Below, piece after piece: positions 56,825-64,000 of a stretch of DNA of 64,000 bases. The translations under genes and the position numbers were made by a program. Origin of the DNA: an uncultured Clostridia bacterium (GTDB taxonomy: Bacteria; Bacillota; Clostridia; Oscillospirales; Acutalibacteraceae); assembly GCA_947623205.1 (NCBI GenBank), contig CANQGM010000002.1, positions 62,001-126,000 of the forward strand, in the 5' to 3' direction. How positions within the stretch are numbered: the first letter of the stretch is position 1; every line of letters begins with the position of its first letter. The notes under the pieces were generated by a model. The model was not told the DNA's origin. It searched no databases and saw only the letters and a list, made by a program, of their open reading frames with translations.

Positions 56825-57040
56825 ATGATAAAATTAAATGTACTCAAATTGCTTGAAGAACAGGGACGAACGAAATACTGGCTCTGGAAACAACTAAACA
56901 TGAGCTATCAGAATTTCAATAAGATGGTAAATAACGAAACAAAATCAATTCGTTATGATAATATCGAGTCAATCTGTTTTCTACTGAACTGCACTCCGGA
57001 CGGGCTTTTTGAGATTGATTTTTCCAAAAAAGAGGAATAA
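56825..57040 (+). CDS. Small XRE-type HTH regulator
   Basis: This protein of about 71 residues is a Cro/CI-like helix-turn-helix: MIKLNVLKLLEEQGRTKYWLWKQLNMSYQNFNKMVNNETKSIRYDNIESICFLLNCTPDGLFEI. The ATG at 56825 has GGAG 10 bp upstream; longer in-frame starts at 56735 and 56810 add unconserved sequence. TAATGTAA at 56749-56756 matches half of the palindrome before the next operon, suggesting it regulates both. It lies in the tRNA-Leu cassette. Confidence 0.8.
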   Translation: MIKLNVLKLLEEQGRTKYWLWKQLNMSYQNFNKMVNNETKSIRYDNIESICFLLNCTPDGLFEIDFSKKEE

Positions 57041-57044
57041 GAGC

Positions 57045-57082
57045 AAAATCCGCTTTGATTTTTTGTCGAAGCGGATTTTTTT
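57045..57082 (+). terminator. Terminator after the HTH gene
   Basis: AAAATCCGCTT (57045-57055) pairs with AAGCGGATTTT (57069-57079), followed by more T. Confidence 0.85.
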
Positions 57083-57083
57083 C

Positions 57084-57112
57084 TTGACAAATAGACTATT
57101 ACATTATATAAT
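57084..57112 (+). promoter_or_regulatory. Consensus promoter of the two-gene membrane operon
   Basis: TTGACA (57084-57089), a 17-bp spacer and TATAAT (57107-57112), both perfect. The -10 is embedded in a palindrome. Confidence 0.8.
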
Positions 57113-57116
57113 GTAA
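57099..57116. promoter_or_regulatory. 18-bp perfect palindrome over the -10, probable operator
   Basis: TTACATTAT followed by its exact reverse complement, centred on the -10 element. The half-site recurs at 56749-56756 near the HTH gene, so that repressor is the likely ligand. Confidence 0.65.
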
Positions 57117-57187
57117 ACATCATACAATAAAGTGAACTGCTGGACAAAAAATTTTTATAACAATCTGGTGGTAGGGAAAGGAAAAAC

Positions 57188-57499
57188 ATGGACGCTATTA
57201 TTGTGCTGATCGGATTATTTATCGGCATTGCCATCTTTCTGTTTGTCATGGAGAAAATTACAGCGATTGTTTATAGCTGTTCGAGTGTTGCATTTACCTT
57301 TTTCATATGTTGGGGAATTGGTATTGTGCTTGCATGGATAGCATGGAGAATCGCTATAATAATCGGAATTATTGCGCTGATAGGATTTTTGATTTCCAAA
57401 CTGAAAGGGCATAAAAAATCCGACAATCAGAATGATGACGAAAACGCTGAAAATTCAGAAGCAAATTCAAGTCAAAATCAAAATGATGGAGGAGAATAA
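57188..57499 (+). CDS. Small membrane protein of the tRNA-Leu cassette, unknown
   Basis: The 103-residue product has three hydrophobic segments (about 4-22, 26-50 and 53-70) rich in Ile and Trp. A 30-residue hydrophilic tail dominated by Asn, Asp, Glu, Gln and Ser follows. I do not recognise a family. GGAAAGGAAAAAC lies before the ATG, and a consensus promoter with palindromic operator is upstream. The following gene starts 1 bp after its stop, so the two products probably work together in the membrane. Confidence 0.75.
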   Translation: MDAIIVLIGLFIGIAIFLFVMEKITAIVYSCSSVAFTFFICWGIGIVLAWIAWRIAIIIGIIALIGFLISKLKGHKKSDNQNDDENAENSEANSSQNQNDGGE

Positions 57500-57500
57500 A

Positions 57501-58085
57501 ATGTCAAACTTGAATGAAAACCTTGATAAGGTAAAAGCAACAGCAGAAAATGTAACGCAAAAGTTAAAAGACAGCGAGGCTGTGGACAAAATAAAAAACA
57601 CCGCCTCGGAAGTCACGCAAAAATTTAAAGAAAACGAAAAAGTCGCAGAAGCAATTGATAAGATCAATGAAAACGAATATGTTTCAAAAATCAAAAAGAG
57701 TAAGTATTCCAAGTACATAAAAATCGGATCGATTATTTTAGCCGTAATTTTAGTTTTTAATATTGTAGGAGCGGTGTTCGGAGATAAAAAGGCGTCCAAA
57801 GCAGGGAAGGCTATAGTCAGCGAATACACGACCGATTATAAAGATGATAGCTATACAAACGTAAAAGTAAAGACAAAAGCCATAGGCAAGAATAAGTCGG
57901 CTCATTTGTATTGCTTTGATGTTACGGTAACGGCAAAGTATTATAATGACAAGGTAAAAGATACATATTTTGTTATCGCATATTCAGACGGATCGGAAGC
58001 TTATGCAGTAAGGGAAATCGAGTATAACGAATCGAATAAAAGCGAGAAAAAGGATTATGCAATTTCCGTATTGTCAAAAGGATAA
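57501..58085 (+). CDS. Single-pass membrane protein with N-terminal helical repeats, unknown
   Basis: The 194-residue protein begins with two imperfect 20-residue amphipathic repeats (ENVTQKLKDSEAVDKIKNTA and SEVTQKFKENEKVAEAIDKI), rich in Lys/Glu like LEA or YtxH-type segments. A basic stretch (KKSKYSKYIK) leads to one membrane helix (about 72-92: IGSIILAVILVFNIVGAVFG). A C-terminal domain of about 100 residues, probably outside, contains beta-like segments (AHLYCFDVTVTAKYYNDKVKD). No family recognised. ATGGAGGAG just upstream supports this start. A terminator follows. Confidence 0.75.
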   Translation: MSNLNENLDKVKATAENVTQKLKDSEAVDKIKNTASEVTQKFKENEKVAEAIDKINENEYVSKIKKSKYSKYIKIGSIILAVILVFNIVGAVFGDKKASKAGKAIVSEYTTDYKDDSYTNVKVKTKAIGKNKSAHLYCFDVTVTAKYYNDKVKDTYFVIAYSDGSEAYAVREIEYNESNKSEKKDYAISVLSKG

Positions 58086-58105
58086 AAATATTAAGAACTG
58101 ACATT

Positions 58106-58141
58106 CGCCCATCGTCTTAAACCGGATGATGGGCGTTTTTT
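58106..58141 (+). terminator. Terminator closing the cassette operon
   Basis: CGCCCATC (58106-58113) pairs with GATGGGCG (58128-58135), then TTTTTT. Confidence 0.85.
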
Positions 58142-58159
58142 AAGACAATTTCAAACAAG

Positions 58160-58175
58160 CCCGAATCTCGCACCA
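58160..58175. repeat. Imperfect copy of the tRNA-Leu 3' end (possible att remnant)
   Basis: CCCGAATCTCGCACCA matches CCCGTCACTCGCACCA of tRNA-Leu (56512-56527) at 13 of 16 positions, including nine consecutive bases through the CCA. The interval between the two copies is 1.63 kb and holds the HTH and two membrane genes. Confidence 0.5.
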
Positions 58176-58178
58176 ATC

Positions 58179-58221
58179 AAAAAGGGAGACAGATTTATTA
58201 AGAAGCTGTCTCCCTTTTTTT
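58179..58221. terminator. Terminator of the V-ATPase operon (also works on + strand)
   Basis: AAAAAGGGAGACAG (58179-58192) pairs perfectly with CTGTCTCCCTTTTT (58206-58219). Confidence 0.88.
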
Positions 58222-58230
58222 TTGCAAATT

Positions 58231-58854
58231 TTAATTATCATTTTGTTTTTTCTTTTTAATTACCTTTAAACGGCTAAATTCCTCTCTGTCTTTTTCATCA
58301 AGAGCGTCCGATATAAACTTTACAGTTTCCTCAAAACGCGGAATCATAATATTTTTAAGTGCATTAGCACGCTTTTGAGTTTTTTTAATTGCGTTTGCCA
58401 GTCTGTAAACACTGTTTTCTATCTCGGCAAGCTCGGTTGTCATATATTTAACTTCCGTAAATTTTGAGTAAACTTTGTCAATTGCTGAGTTTGTAGACTG
58501 CAAACCGTAATGCAAAAAGTCGTGTTCTTGATGCTTTTTAATAGTAAGAATAGGAATTTCAACGCCCATTACACTTCTTGAGTCAAGACTCAGGCTGTCA
58601 TCATAGGGTATTGAATTTGAAATTTCCTCGCAAAAACCGTTTGTAACATTGGCTGTCTGTAAAGCAATGTACGCTTCTTCGTAAGCGTCATCAATTTTCT
58701 GCTGAATTGCATTTGCGTGGTCAATAAGCGTCATCATCTCTCTTATTAAAATGTTGCGCTTTTTATCCAGCAGTTCATATCCGTTTTTAGCAAGTGAAAG
58801 CGATTTTTTAGTATTCATTAAGTTGCCCTTTGTCGGCACTGTCTGTACAGCCAT
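58231..58854 (-). CDS. ntpD: V-type ATP synthase subunit D
   Basis: This is the 207-residue central rotor stalk subunit of the V/A-type ATPase. It begins VPTKGNLMNTKKSLSLAKNGYELLDKKRNILIREMM, the typical D-subunit coiled coil, and ends with a second long helix (IENSVYRLANAIKKTQKRANALKNIMIPRF). It is the last gene of the operon, 27 bp after subunit B, with a terminator behind it. Confidence 0.94.
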   Translation of the reverse strand: MAVQTVPTKGNLMNTKKSLSLAKNGYELLDKKRNILIREMMTLIDHANAIQQKIDDAYEEAYIALQTANVTNGFCEEISNSIPYDDSLSLDSRSVMGVEIPILTIKKHQEHDFLHYGLQSTNSAIDKVYSKFTEVKYMTTELAEIENSVYRLANAIKKTQKRANALKNIMIPRFEETVKFISDALDEKDREEFSRLKVIKKKKQNDN

Positions 58855-58881
58855 TTACGCTCCTACTCCTTTCATAACGGA

Positions 58882-60258
58882 TTACATTTCTTTATAATAT
58901 TTATCAAGTATAGCATCATCAACACGGTCGAGCTCAGAGCGGGGGAGAACAGACAACAGTTCCCAGCCAAGGTCAAGACTTTGTTCAATGCTTCTGTTTT
59001 CGTTAAATCCCTGATTTACAAATTTTGCTTCAAACAGCTTGCCAAATTCAATATATTTCTTGTCTATCGGCGAAAGTTCTTCTTCGCCGATAACCGAGGC
59101 AAGCGAACGTGCGTCAATAACTTTTGCATATGAGGCAAATAACTGGTTAGCAAGCGGCTGATGATCTGCTCTTGTAAATCCTTCGCCTATGCCGTCTTTC
59201 ATAAGACGTGAAAGTGAGGGCAGAACGCTTACGGGAGGATAAAGTCCCTGACCCTGTAAGCCACGGTCGAGAACGATCTGTCCCTCCGTTATGTAGCCTG
59301 TAAGGTCGGGAATAGGATGTGTAATATCATCGTTTGGCATTGTAAGAATAGGAATTTGGGTAACAGATCCCGAATGTCCTTTGATCATTCCTGCACGTTC
59401 ATAAAGAGATGCAAGGTCGGAATACAGATAGCCGGGATATCCTTTACGTCCGGGGATTTCACCTTTTGACGAAGAAAATTCACGCAGGGCCTCGGCGTAA
59501 GATGTCATATCCGTCATAATTACAAGAATGTGCATATCAAGCTCAAATGCAAGATATTCTGCAATTGTAAGCGCGCAGCGAGGTGTAAGAGTTCTTTCAA
59601 TAATAGGGTCATTTGAAAGATTAAGAAGCATTACAACACGCGACAAAACGCCGCTTTCTTCAAAGCTGTTTCTAAAATATTCGGCAACATCTTTCTGAAC
59701 GCCCATAGCGGCAAAAACAACACCGAAATTTGTACTGTCGGCGCCGCTGATTTTTGCCTGACGAACGATTTGAACGGCAAGGTCGTTGTGCTTCATACCC
59801 GAGCCTGAAAAAATAGGCAGCTTTTGACCTCTTATAAGCGTCATAAGAGTATCAATTGTAGAAATACCCGTATTAATATAGTTGTTTGGATAAATACGCG
59901 ACACGGGGTTAATGGGAGTTCCGTTTATATTTGAACGCTTAACAGGGAAAATATCGCCGAGTCCGTCAATCGGTTTGCCCGAACCGTTAAGCACACGGCC
60001 TATTATTTCGGGTGAAAGCGGCATTTCCATTGGGTGTCCGGTAAGTCTTGTTTTAGTATTTTTAAGGCTTATTCTTCTTGTACCCTCAAAAACCTGAATG
60101 ACAATTTTGTCACCCTCGATTTGCACAACACGCCCCTGACGCATTGTGCCGTTGTCAAGATGAATATCAACAATTTCTTCGTTGGAAACGCCCTTAATGC
60201 CATCCATTACTATAAGAGAGCCGTTAATTTCTTTAACTCCTACATAATCTATAATCAT
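58882..60258 (-). CDS. ntpB: V-type ATP synthase subunit B
   Basis: This 458-residue non-catalytic subunit has [28 protein letters not shown] in place of a working P-loop. Other landmarks are [41 protein letters not shown] and [32 protein letters not shown]. It forms the A3B3 head with subunit A and contributes to the nucleotide sites. AGGAGGG precedes the ATG, 15 bp after ntpA. Confidence 0.97.
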   Translation of the reverse strand: MIIDYVGVKEINGSLIVMDGIKGVSNEEIVDIHLDNGTMRQGRVVQIEGDKIVIQVFEGTRRISLKNTKTRLTGHPMEMPLSPEIIGRVLNGSGKPIDGLGDIFPVKRSNINGTPINPVSRIYPNNYINTGISTIDTLMTLIRGQKLPIFSGSGMKHNDLAVQIVRQAKISGADSTNFGVVFAAMGVQKDVAEYFRNSFEESGVLSRVVMLLNLSNDPIIERTLTPRCALTIAEYLAFELDMHILVIMTDMTSYAEALREFSSSKGEIPGRKGYPGYLYSDLASLYERAGMIKGHSGSVTQIPILTMPNDDITHPIPDLTGYITEGQIVLDRGLQGQGLYPPVSVLPSLSRLMKDGIGEGFTRADHQPLANQLFASYAKVIDARSLASVIGEEELSPIDKKYIEFGKLFEAKFVNQGFNENRSIEQSLDLGWELLSVLPRSELDRVDDAILDKYYKEM

Positions 60259-60273
60259 TATTGCGTTCCCTCC

Positions 60274-62028
60274 TTATAAAAATGCAGCAAGTTTTTCATC
60301 AATTTCTTTAATGTAATCGTCAAACATTTCAGGTTTATTATTTGGAATGTCATATTTCATTTTAGTAAGTTTATCAAAAAGTCCAAGCTGCAATACTTTA
60401 GAAAGCGGAATTTCTTTTGCAACAATTTCTTTTGATTTTGAATGTAAATGCAGAATGGTTTTCATCATCAATTTTTGTTTTTCAAGAGGTACAAAAGTAT
60501 CTTCAGCGTGAAAAGCATTTTGCTGTAAAAAACCTACTCTTATTACCTTTGCCGTTTCAATTACAAGTTTTTGATCGTCCGGCAGGACATCCGAACCTAT
60601 AAGCTTAACAATCTCCATAAGAGAGTTTTCTTCCTGAAGCAGAGCGCTGATTTTGTTTCTGTATTCAATAAAGTCTTCTCCGCACTTCTCTCTGAACCAG
60701 GAGTCAAGGTCGTTAAAATAATCGCTGTAACTCTCGATCCAGTTAATTGCGGGATAATGCCTTGCATAAGCAAGCGACTTGTCAAGCGCCCAGAAACAGC
60801 GCGTAAATCTTTTTGTGTTTTGAGTTACGGGTTCAGAAAAGTCAGAACCTTGCGGAGAAACAGCGCCTATAAGCGTTACGGAGCCTTCACCGCCGCTTAA
60901 CACCTCGGCACGGCCGCTTCGCTCATAAAATTCGGCAAGACGAGAGGGAAGATATGCTGGAAAGCCTTCCTCTGCGGGCATTTCTTCAAGTCTGCCTGAA
61001 ATTTCACGAAGAGCCTCCGCCCAGCGTGATGTTGAGTCTGCCATAAGTGCTACGTGGTAACCCATATCTCTATAATATTCACCTAAAGTTATGCCAGTGT
61101 AAATTGACGCTTCACGGGCAGCAACAGGCATATTTGACGTATTTGCAATCAAAACAGTTCGGTCGGTCATAGGGCGCTGCGACTTAGGGTCGATAAGCTC
61201 AGAAAATTCTTCAAGAACTTGGCTCATTTCGTTGCCTCGTTCGCCGCAGCCGACATAAATAATAATGTCTGCGTCGCACCACTTTGCCAACTGATGCTGC
61301 GTCATTGTTTTGCCGGTGCCAAAACCGCCGGGAATAGCAGCTGTGCCGCCTTTTGCAATGGGGAAAAGCGTGTCAATTATACGCTGACCTGTAATAAGCG
61401 GAACAGAAGAAGTCAGACGTTCTTTTACCGGACGGGACGTCCGGATAGGCCATTTTTGGCAAAGAGTAAGATTATGTTCAACGCCGTTGTCATCTTTTAT
61501 AACAGCAACGGTATCAAAAATTTTGTATTCGCCATCGGGCATAACCTTTGTTACAACTCCTGAAATATCAGGGTGTACCATAAGCTTGTGTTCAATAAGG
61601 GGAGTTTCGGGAAGCGTTGCATAAATTTGACCTCCCTCAAGTTTGTCTCCTACATTGACTTTCACGGTAACGCTCCAAAGCTTTTGGTCGTCAAGGGAAG
61701 AGACCGCGGAGCCTCTGTTAATAAATGAGCCCGACTGTTCCTCAATGGCTTTAAGAGGACGTTCAATACCGTCGAATATATTGTCAATAATTCCCGGTCC
61801 TAAAAGTACGTTCATCGGAGCGCCGGTTCCGGTAACGGGATCTCCCGGTTTAAGGCCTGTTGTCTCTTCATAAACCTGAATTGTGGTCAAGTCGTCTGTA
61901 ATTCCTATAACCTCGCCGACAAGCCTCTGCTTTCCGACATGAACCATTTCCATCATTTCAAAGCAGTCGGCCTTTTTTACAGTTACAACAGGTCCGTTTA
62001 TTCCGTATATAACATTGTTGTTTTCCAT
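60274..62028 (-). CDS. ntpA: V-type ATP synthase catalytic subunit A
   Basis: The 584-residue subunit has [15 protein letters not shown] at the N-terminus, the non-homologous insert, the P-loop [17 protein letters not shown], Walker-B-side [52 protein letters not shown] and [19 protein letters not shown]. It hydrolyses or makes ATP in the A3B3 ring. It lies 38 bp after subunit E. Confidence 0.97.
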   Translation of the reverse strand: MENNNVIYGINGPVVTVKKADCFEMMEMVHVGKQRLVGEVIGITDDLTTIQVYEETTGLKPGDPVTGTGAPMNVLLGPGIIDNIFDGIERPLKAIEEQSGSFINRGSAVSSLDDQKLWSVTVKVNVGDKLEGGQIYATLPETPLIEHKLMVHPDISGVVTKVMPDGEYKIFDTVAVIKDDNGVEHNLTLCQKWPIRTSRPVKERLTSSVPLITGQRIIDTLFPIAKGGTAAIPGGFGTGKTMTQHQLAKWCDADIIIYVGCGERGNEMSQVLEEFSELIDPKSQRPMTDRTVLIANTSNMPVAAREASIYTGITLGEYYRDMGYHVALMADSTSRWAEALREISGRLEEMPAEEGFPAYLPSRLAEFYERSGRAEVLSGGEGSVTLIGAVSPQGSDFSEPVTQNTKRFTRCFWALDKSLAYARHYPAINWIESYSDYFNDLDSWFREKCGEDFIEYRNKISALLQEENSLMEIVKLIGSDVLPDDQKLVIETAKVIRVGFLQQNAFHAEDTFVPLEKQKLMMKTILHLHSKSKEIVAKEIPLSKVLQLGLFDKLTKMKYDIPNNKPEMFDDYIKEIDEKLAAFL

Positions 62029-62066
62029 TTATATTACCATCTCTTTCGGTTGAAATTAACAGTTAA

Positions 62067-62660
62067 TTAAAGTACGCTTAGACCGGAATTTTCAATGAAC
62101 CATTCTCTTTGTGCATATAGCTTGCTGTCAAGCGTTTCATCTGCAACAATGCCCAAAGCCTCGCAATAGCCTTTTATTCCTCCGATTTTTATTGAATTAG
62201 CGGCAATAACTTCGGCTTTGCCGCTAAAAGCTGCGCTGATTTTATCTGCATTTTCCAAATCCTTTTCATTCACATAAAGAACGCAATCGTTACTGCCAAA
62301 AAGCCCTGCGATATCTTTTGCACTTTTAATCAGTTTGTCAGTATATTGCGGTGTATTTGTATAGTCAATAAGTTTTTCCTCAGCCTTTTTAAACACATTT
62401 TCAGTCATTTTTGACCTTTCAAGGAAGAGCTCTTTCTGGCTGTCCTGCATCATTTTTGCAAGCCGGCTTGTTTCTTCGCTTCTTTTTTTCTCAAGCCTTT
62501 CATTAATGTACTTTTCGCTGTCAAATCTTCCTTTTTTTTCAGCCGCATTTATCTTTTCCTCTTTTAACTGCTCAACCTCTTTATGCATGGCGTTTCTTTG
62601 CTCGTCTGCATATTTGTGTATGGCCTGTAAAAAATTATCGGTTTTTGCGGATTTTTCCAT
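62067..62660 (-). CDS. ntpE: V-type ATP synthase subunit E
   Basis: This is a 197-residue peripheral-stalk subunit. A long charged helix (about 1-110, rich in Lys/Glu) suits the stator coiled coil, and a C-terminal globular part includes KIGGIKGYCEALGIVADETLDSKL. The sequence is divergent, as is normal for E subunits; position between F and A supports the call. GAGAGGTT is the SD. Confidence 0.85.
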   Translation of the reverse strand: MEKSAKTDNFLQAIHKYADEQRNAMHKEVEQLKEEKINAAEKKGRFDSEKYINERLEKKRSEETSRLAKMMQDSQKELFLERSKMTENVFKKAEEKLIDYTNTPQYTDKLIKSAKDIAGLFGSNDCVLYVNEKDLENADKISAAFSGKAEVIAANSIKIGGIKGYCEALGIVADETLDSKLYAQREWFIENSGLSVL

Positions 62661-62703
62661 ATAAATAACCTCTCAGCTTTCGCGATTTAAAAGTAAGTAA
62701 TAA

Positions 62704-63012
62704 TCAAAGCTTTACACCAATGGCTTCTTGAACATATTTAGTAATGCTGTCTTTTGTTCTTCCGTTGCCGTGACGGTCGGGAATTTCAACAATGAGCGGC
62801 TGCTTTCGGTTAAGCTTTAGTTCATAGATCAAATCGGGGCAAAGAGATACAAGGTGTTCCGTCATAAGAATTACAGCTATGTCTTCTCTGTTCATAGCTT
62901 TTTTAAGCTGGATGCGCACTTCGTCCTCTTTGTGAACGACAACACCCTCAATACCTGCAAAACGCATTCCCATTTTTGTATCTACGTTATCACTTATCAG
63001 AAAAAATTTCAT
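62704..63012 (-). CDS. V-type ATP synthase subunit F
   Basis: This 102-residue rotor-shaft subunit has FLISDNVDTKMGMRFAGIEGVVV at the start, IAVILMTEHLVSLCPDLIYEL in the middle, and PLIVEIPDRHGNGRTKDSITKYVQEAIGVKL at the end, all characteristic of V/A-ATPase F (called NtpG in Enterococcus). It precedes E in the operon. Confidence 0.92.
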   Translation of the reverse strand: MKFFLISDNVDTKMGMRFAGIEGVVVHKEDEVRIQLKKAMNREDIAVILMTEHLVSLCPDLIYELKLNRKQPLIVEIPDRHGNGRTKDSITKYVQEAIGVKL

Positions 63013-63045
63013 TCTTAATCAAATCCTTTTAACTATCTGTAAGAA

Positions 63046-63474
63046 TTATCTTGCAAAGATAAGAAGGATAGAAACCAGCATACCGTAAATAGCAATACCT
63101 TCACCGAGAACAACGAAGATAATAGCCTTACCGAATGCTTTCGGGTCTTCGCTTGTTGCTCCGATAGCCGCGGGAGCAGCGTTGCCAACGGCAATACCGC
63201 CGCCTATACATGAAAGGCCGGTTGCAAGGGCGGCGCCGATGTAAGCCATACCGTCGGCAGCAGTTGACGCTGCGGCGGCTGCGTCGCCTGTTGCAGCGCT
63301 TGCTGCAATTGGACATATCATACAAAAAGCAAATACTGCCGCAAATGAACAAATCTGCATTAAAACAGTTTTCTTTCTGTCTTTTCCACGTTCAAATGCC
63401 TTAATTGCTATAATGGCTGAAGCCATAAGGAATAAAACGGGGATAGCCAACATAATTAAATCGAATACTAACAT
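63046..63474 (-). CDS. ntpK: V-type ATP synthase membrane rotor subunit K
   Basis: This 142-residue proteolipid has an extra N-terminal hydrophobic region (about 1-62), an Ala-rich linker, then the conserved hairpin YIGAALATGLSCIGGGIAVG and FGKAIIFVVLGEGIAIYGMLVSILLIF with the ion-binding Glu in LGEGIAIYG. It forms the c-ring. No glutamine is visible at the Na+-coordinating position of the first helix of the hairpin, which leaves the coupling ion (H+ or Na+) open. Confidence 0.92.
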   Translation of the reverse strand: MLVFDLIMLAIPVLFLMASAIIAIKAFERGKDRKKTVLMQICSFAAVFAFCMICPIAASAATGDAAAAASTAADGMAYIGAALATGLSCIGGGIAVGNAAPAAIGATSEDPKAFGKAIIFVVLGEGIAIYGMLVSILLIFAR

Positions 63475-63492
63475 AAAAAAACCTCCATAAAT

Positions 63493-64000
63493 TTAATCAA
63501 TTTTTAATCTAACCGGTTCATAAGGTCTGCCCTCACCGGAGTAGAATCTGTTAAACATTTCATAATACTCAAGACGAAGTACCTGAATTGATACAAGCAA
63601 GGCTTCAAGAACCATAACAAATACATTACCTAAAACAACAACAGGCCAGTAGGCGATTGAACCGGCCGTTTCGGCAAGTACAAACACTACCATCATCATG
63701 CCTGCATGAACAAGTACAAATGCGCCTACTCTTAAGAAACTGACTGTATTTGTTATATATTCAAGCAGAAATTCTATTGACTCAATAAGATGCTCCATAA
63801 TGTATCCGCCCCAGCTTTCAGGCTGCCAGTCAGGTTCACCGCTTATAAGTTTAGACAGCGGTTCAGAGAAGAAAATAAGCAGATACGGCAAAACAATCAG
63901 TCCAAGAATATAGGGGAGAGAGAATACACTTAAACCGAGCAAAAGCTGTCCTGCAACTCCGAAAATAATGGCAGAGTAAAAAACAATGCCCGCAACACCG
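63493..64000 (-). CDS. ntpI: V-type ATP synthase subunit I (C-terminal part only)
   Basis: The reading frame is open to the window edge, so only the C-terminal 168 residues are present. It contains helices FSLPYILGLIVLPYLLIFF, then GYIMEHLIESIEFLLEYITNTVSFLRVGAFVLVHAGMMM with the essential stator Arg in SFLRVGAF, and the closing EALLVSIQVLRLEYYEMFNRFYSGEGRPYEPV. This is the a-type stator half channel facing the K ring. It is upstream of K in the operon. Confidence 0.95.
   Translation of the reverse strand, partial: GVAGIVFYSAIIFGVAGQLLLGLSVFSLPYILGLIVLPYLLIFFSEPLSKLISGEPDWQPESWGGYIMEHLIESIEFLLEYITNTVSFLRVGAFVLVHAGMMMVVFVLAETAGSIAYWPVVVLGNVFVMVLEALLVSIQVLRLEYYEMFNRFYSGEGRPYEPVRLKID

Noticed and set aside
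56443..58175. Prophage or integrative element with integrase at tRNA-Leu
   Set aside because: No recombinase, relaxase or phage gene is present between the two tRNA-end copies; only a small cassette can be supported.

Overview
The window is a gene-dense stretch of a low-GC, Gram-positive chromosome. A spore-forming member of the Clostridia, possibly of the Oscillospirales/Ruminococcaceae type, fits best. The evidence is the sporulation genes (YlbJ-like, yqfC, yqfD), a Gram-positive PolC polymerase, the pyrH-frr-uppS-cdsA-dxr-rseP-polC gene order, a secreted dockerin protein, a V-type ATPase operon, and strong SD and sigma-A consensus sites. The placement below class level is inference. No ribosomal RNA, CRISPR array, intact insertion sequence or prophage was seen.

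Layout. 1-8.3 kb: sporulation membrane genes, a YmdB-type phosphodiesterase, a FakA-like kinase, recG and a D,D-carboxypeptidase. 8.3-9.2 kb: a 0.96-kb gene-free gap with a good promoter, a nested stem/bubble/stem fold resembling 6S RNA, and two strong hairpins. 9.2-21.5 kb: a collinear run for UMP kinase, ribosome recycling, undecaprenyl/phospholipid/isoprenoid synthesis (uppS, cdsA, dxr, ispG), site-2 protease, polC and an AI-2E family permease. 21.5-27.7 kb: a histidine operon hisZGDCBAIE without hisH or hisF. 27.7-38.8 kb: a structured repeat-like element, a histidine-less HPr-like protein, mtaB, a GHL10 wall-hydrolase-like protein, an RluA pseudouridine synthase, a polytopic membrane protein with a transmembrane PASTA/YARHG pseudokinase, and the queA-tgt-yajC-yrzE-like operon. 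38.8-48 kb: asd-dapA-dapB (lysine/DAP), ridA and ilvA, the M16 peptidase pair ymfF/ymfH, and lgt overlapping folD. 48-56.3 kb: YihY, an ECF sigma factor, a dockerin protein, a MarR-controlled heterodimeric ABC exporter with a perfect palindromic operator, and a ComEC-like lipoprotein with a DUF3006 partner. 56.4-58.2 kb: tRNA-Leu(GAG) followed by a 1.6-kb cassette (HTH regulator plus two membrane proteins under a palindromic promoter), bounded by an imperfect copy of the tRNA 3' end. 58.2-64 kb: V-type ATPase genes I-K-F-E-A-B-D on the minus strand, with the I gene running off the window.

How the parts relate. Most of the window is core metabolism with conserved gene order. The accessory or unexplained parts are the dacF-pyrH intergenic RNA candidate, the pseudokinase locus, two genes whose Shine-Dalgarno sits inside a terminator-like hairpin (36.05 and 49.74 kb), the repeat-like element after hisE, and the tRNA-Leu cassette. 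These are the places most likely to hold something undescribed.
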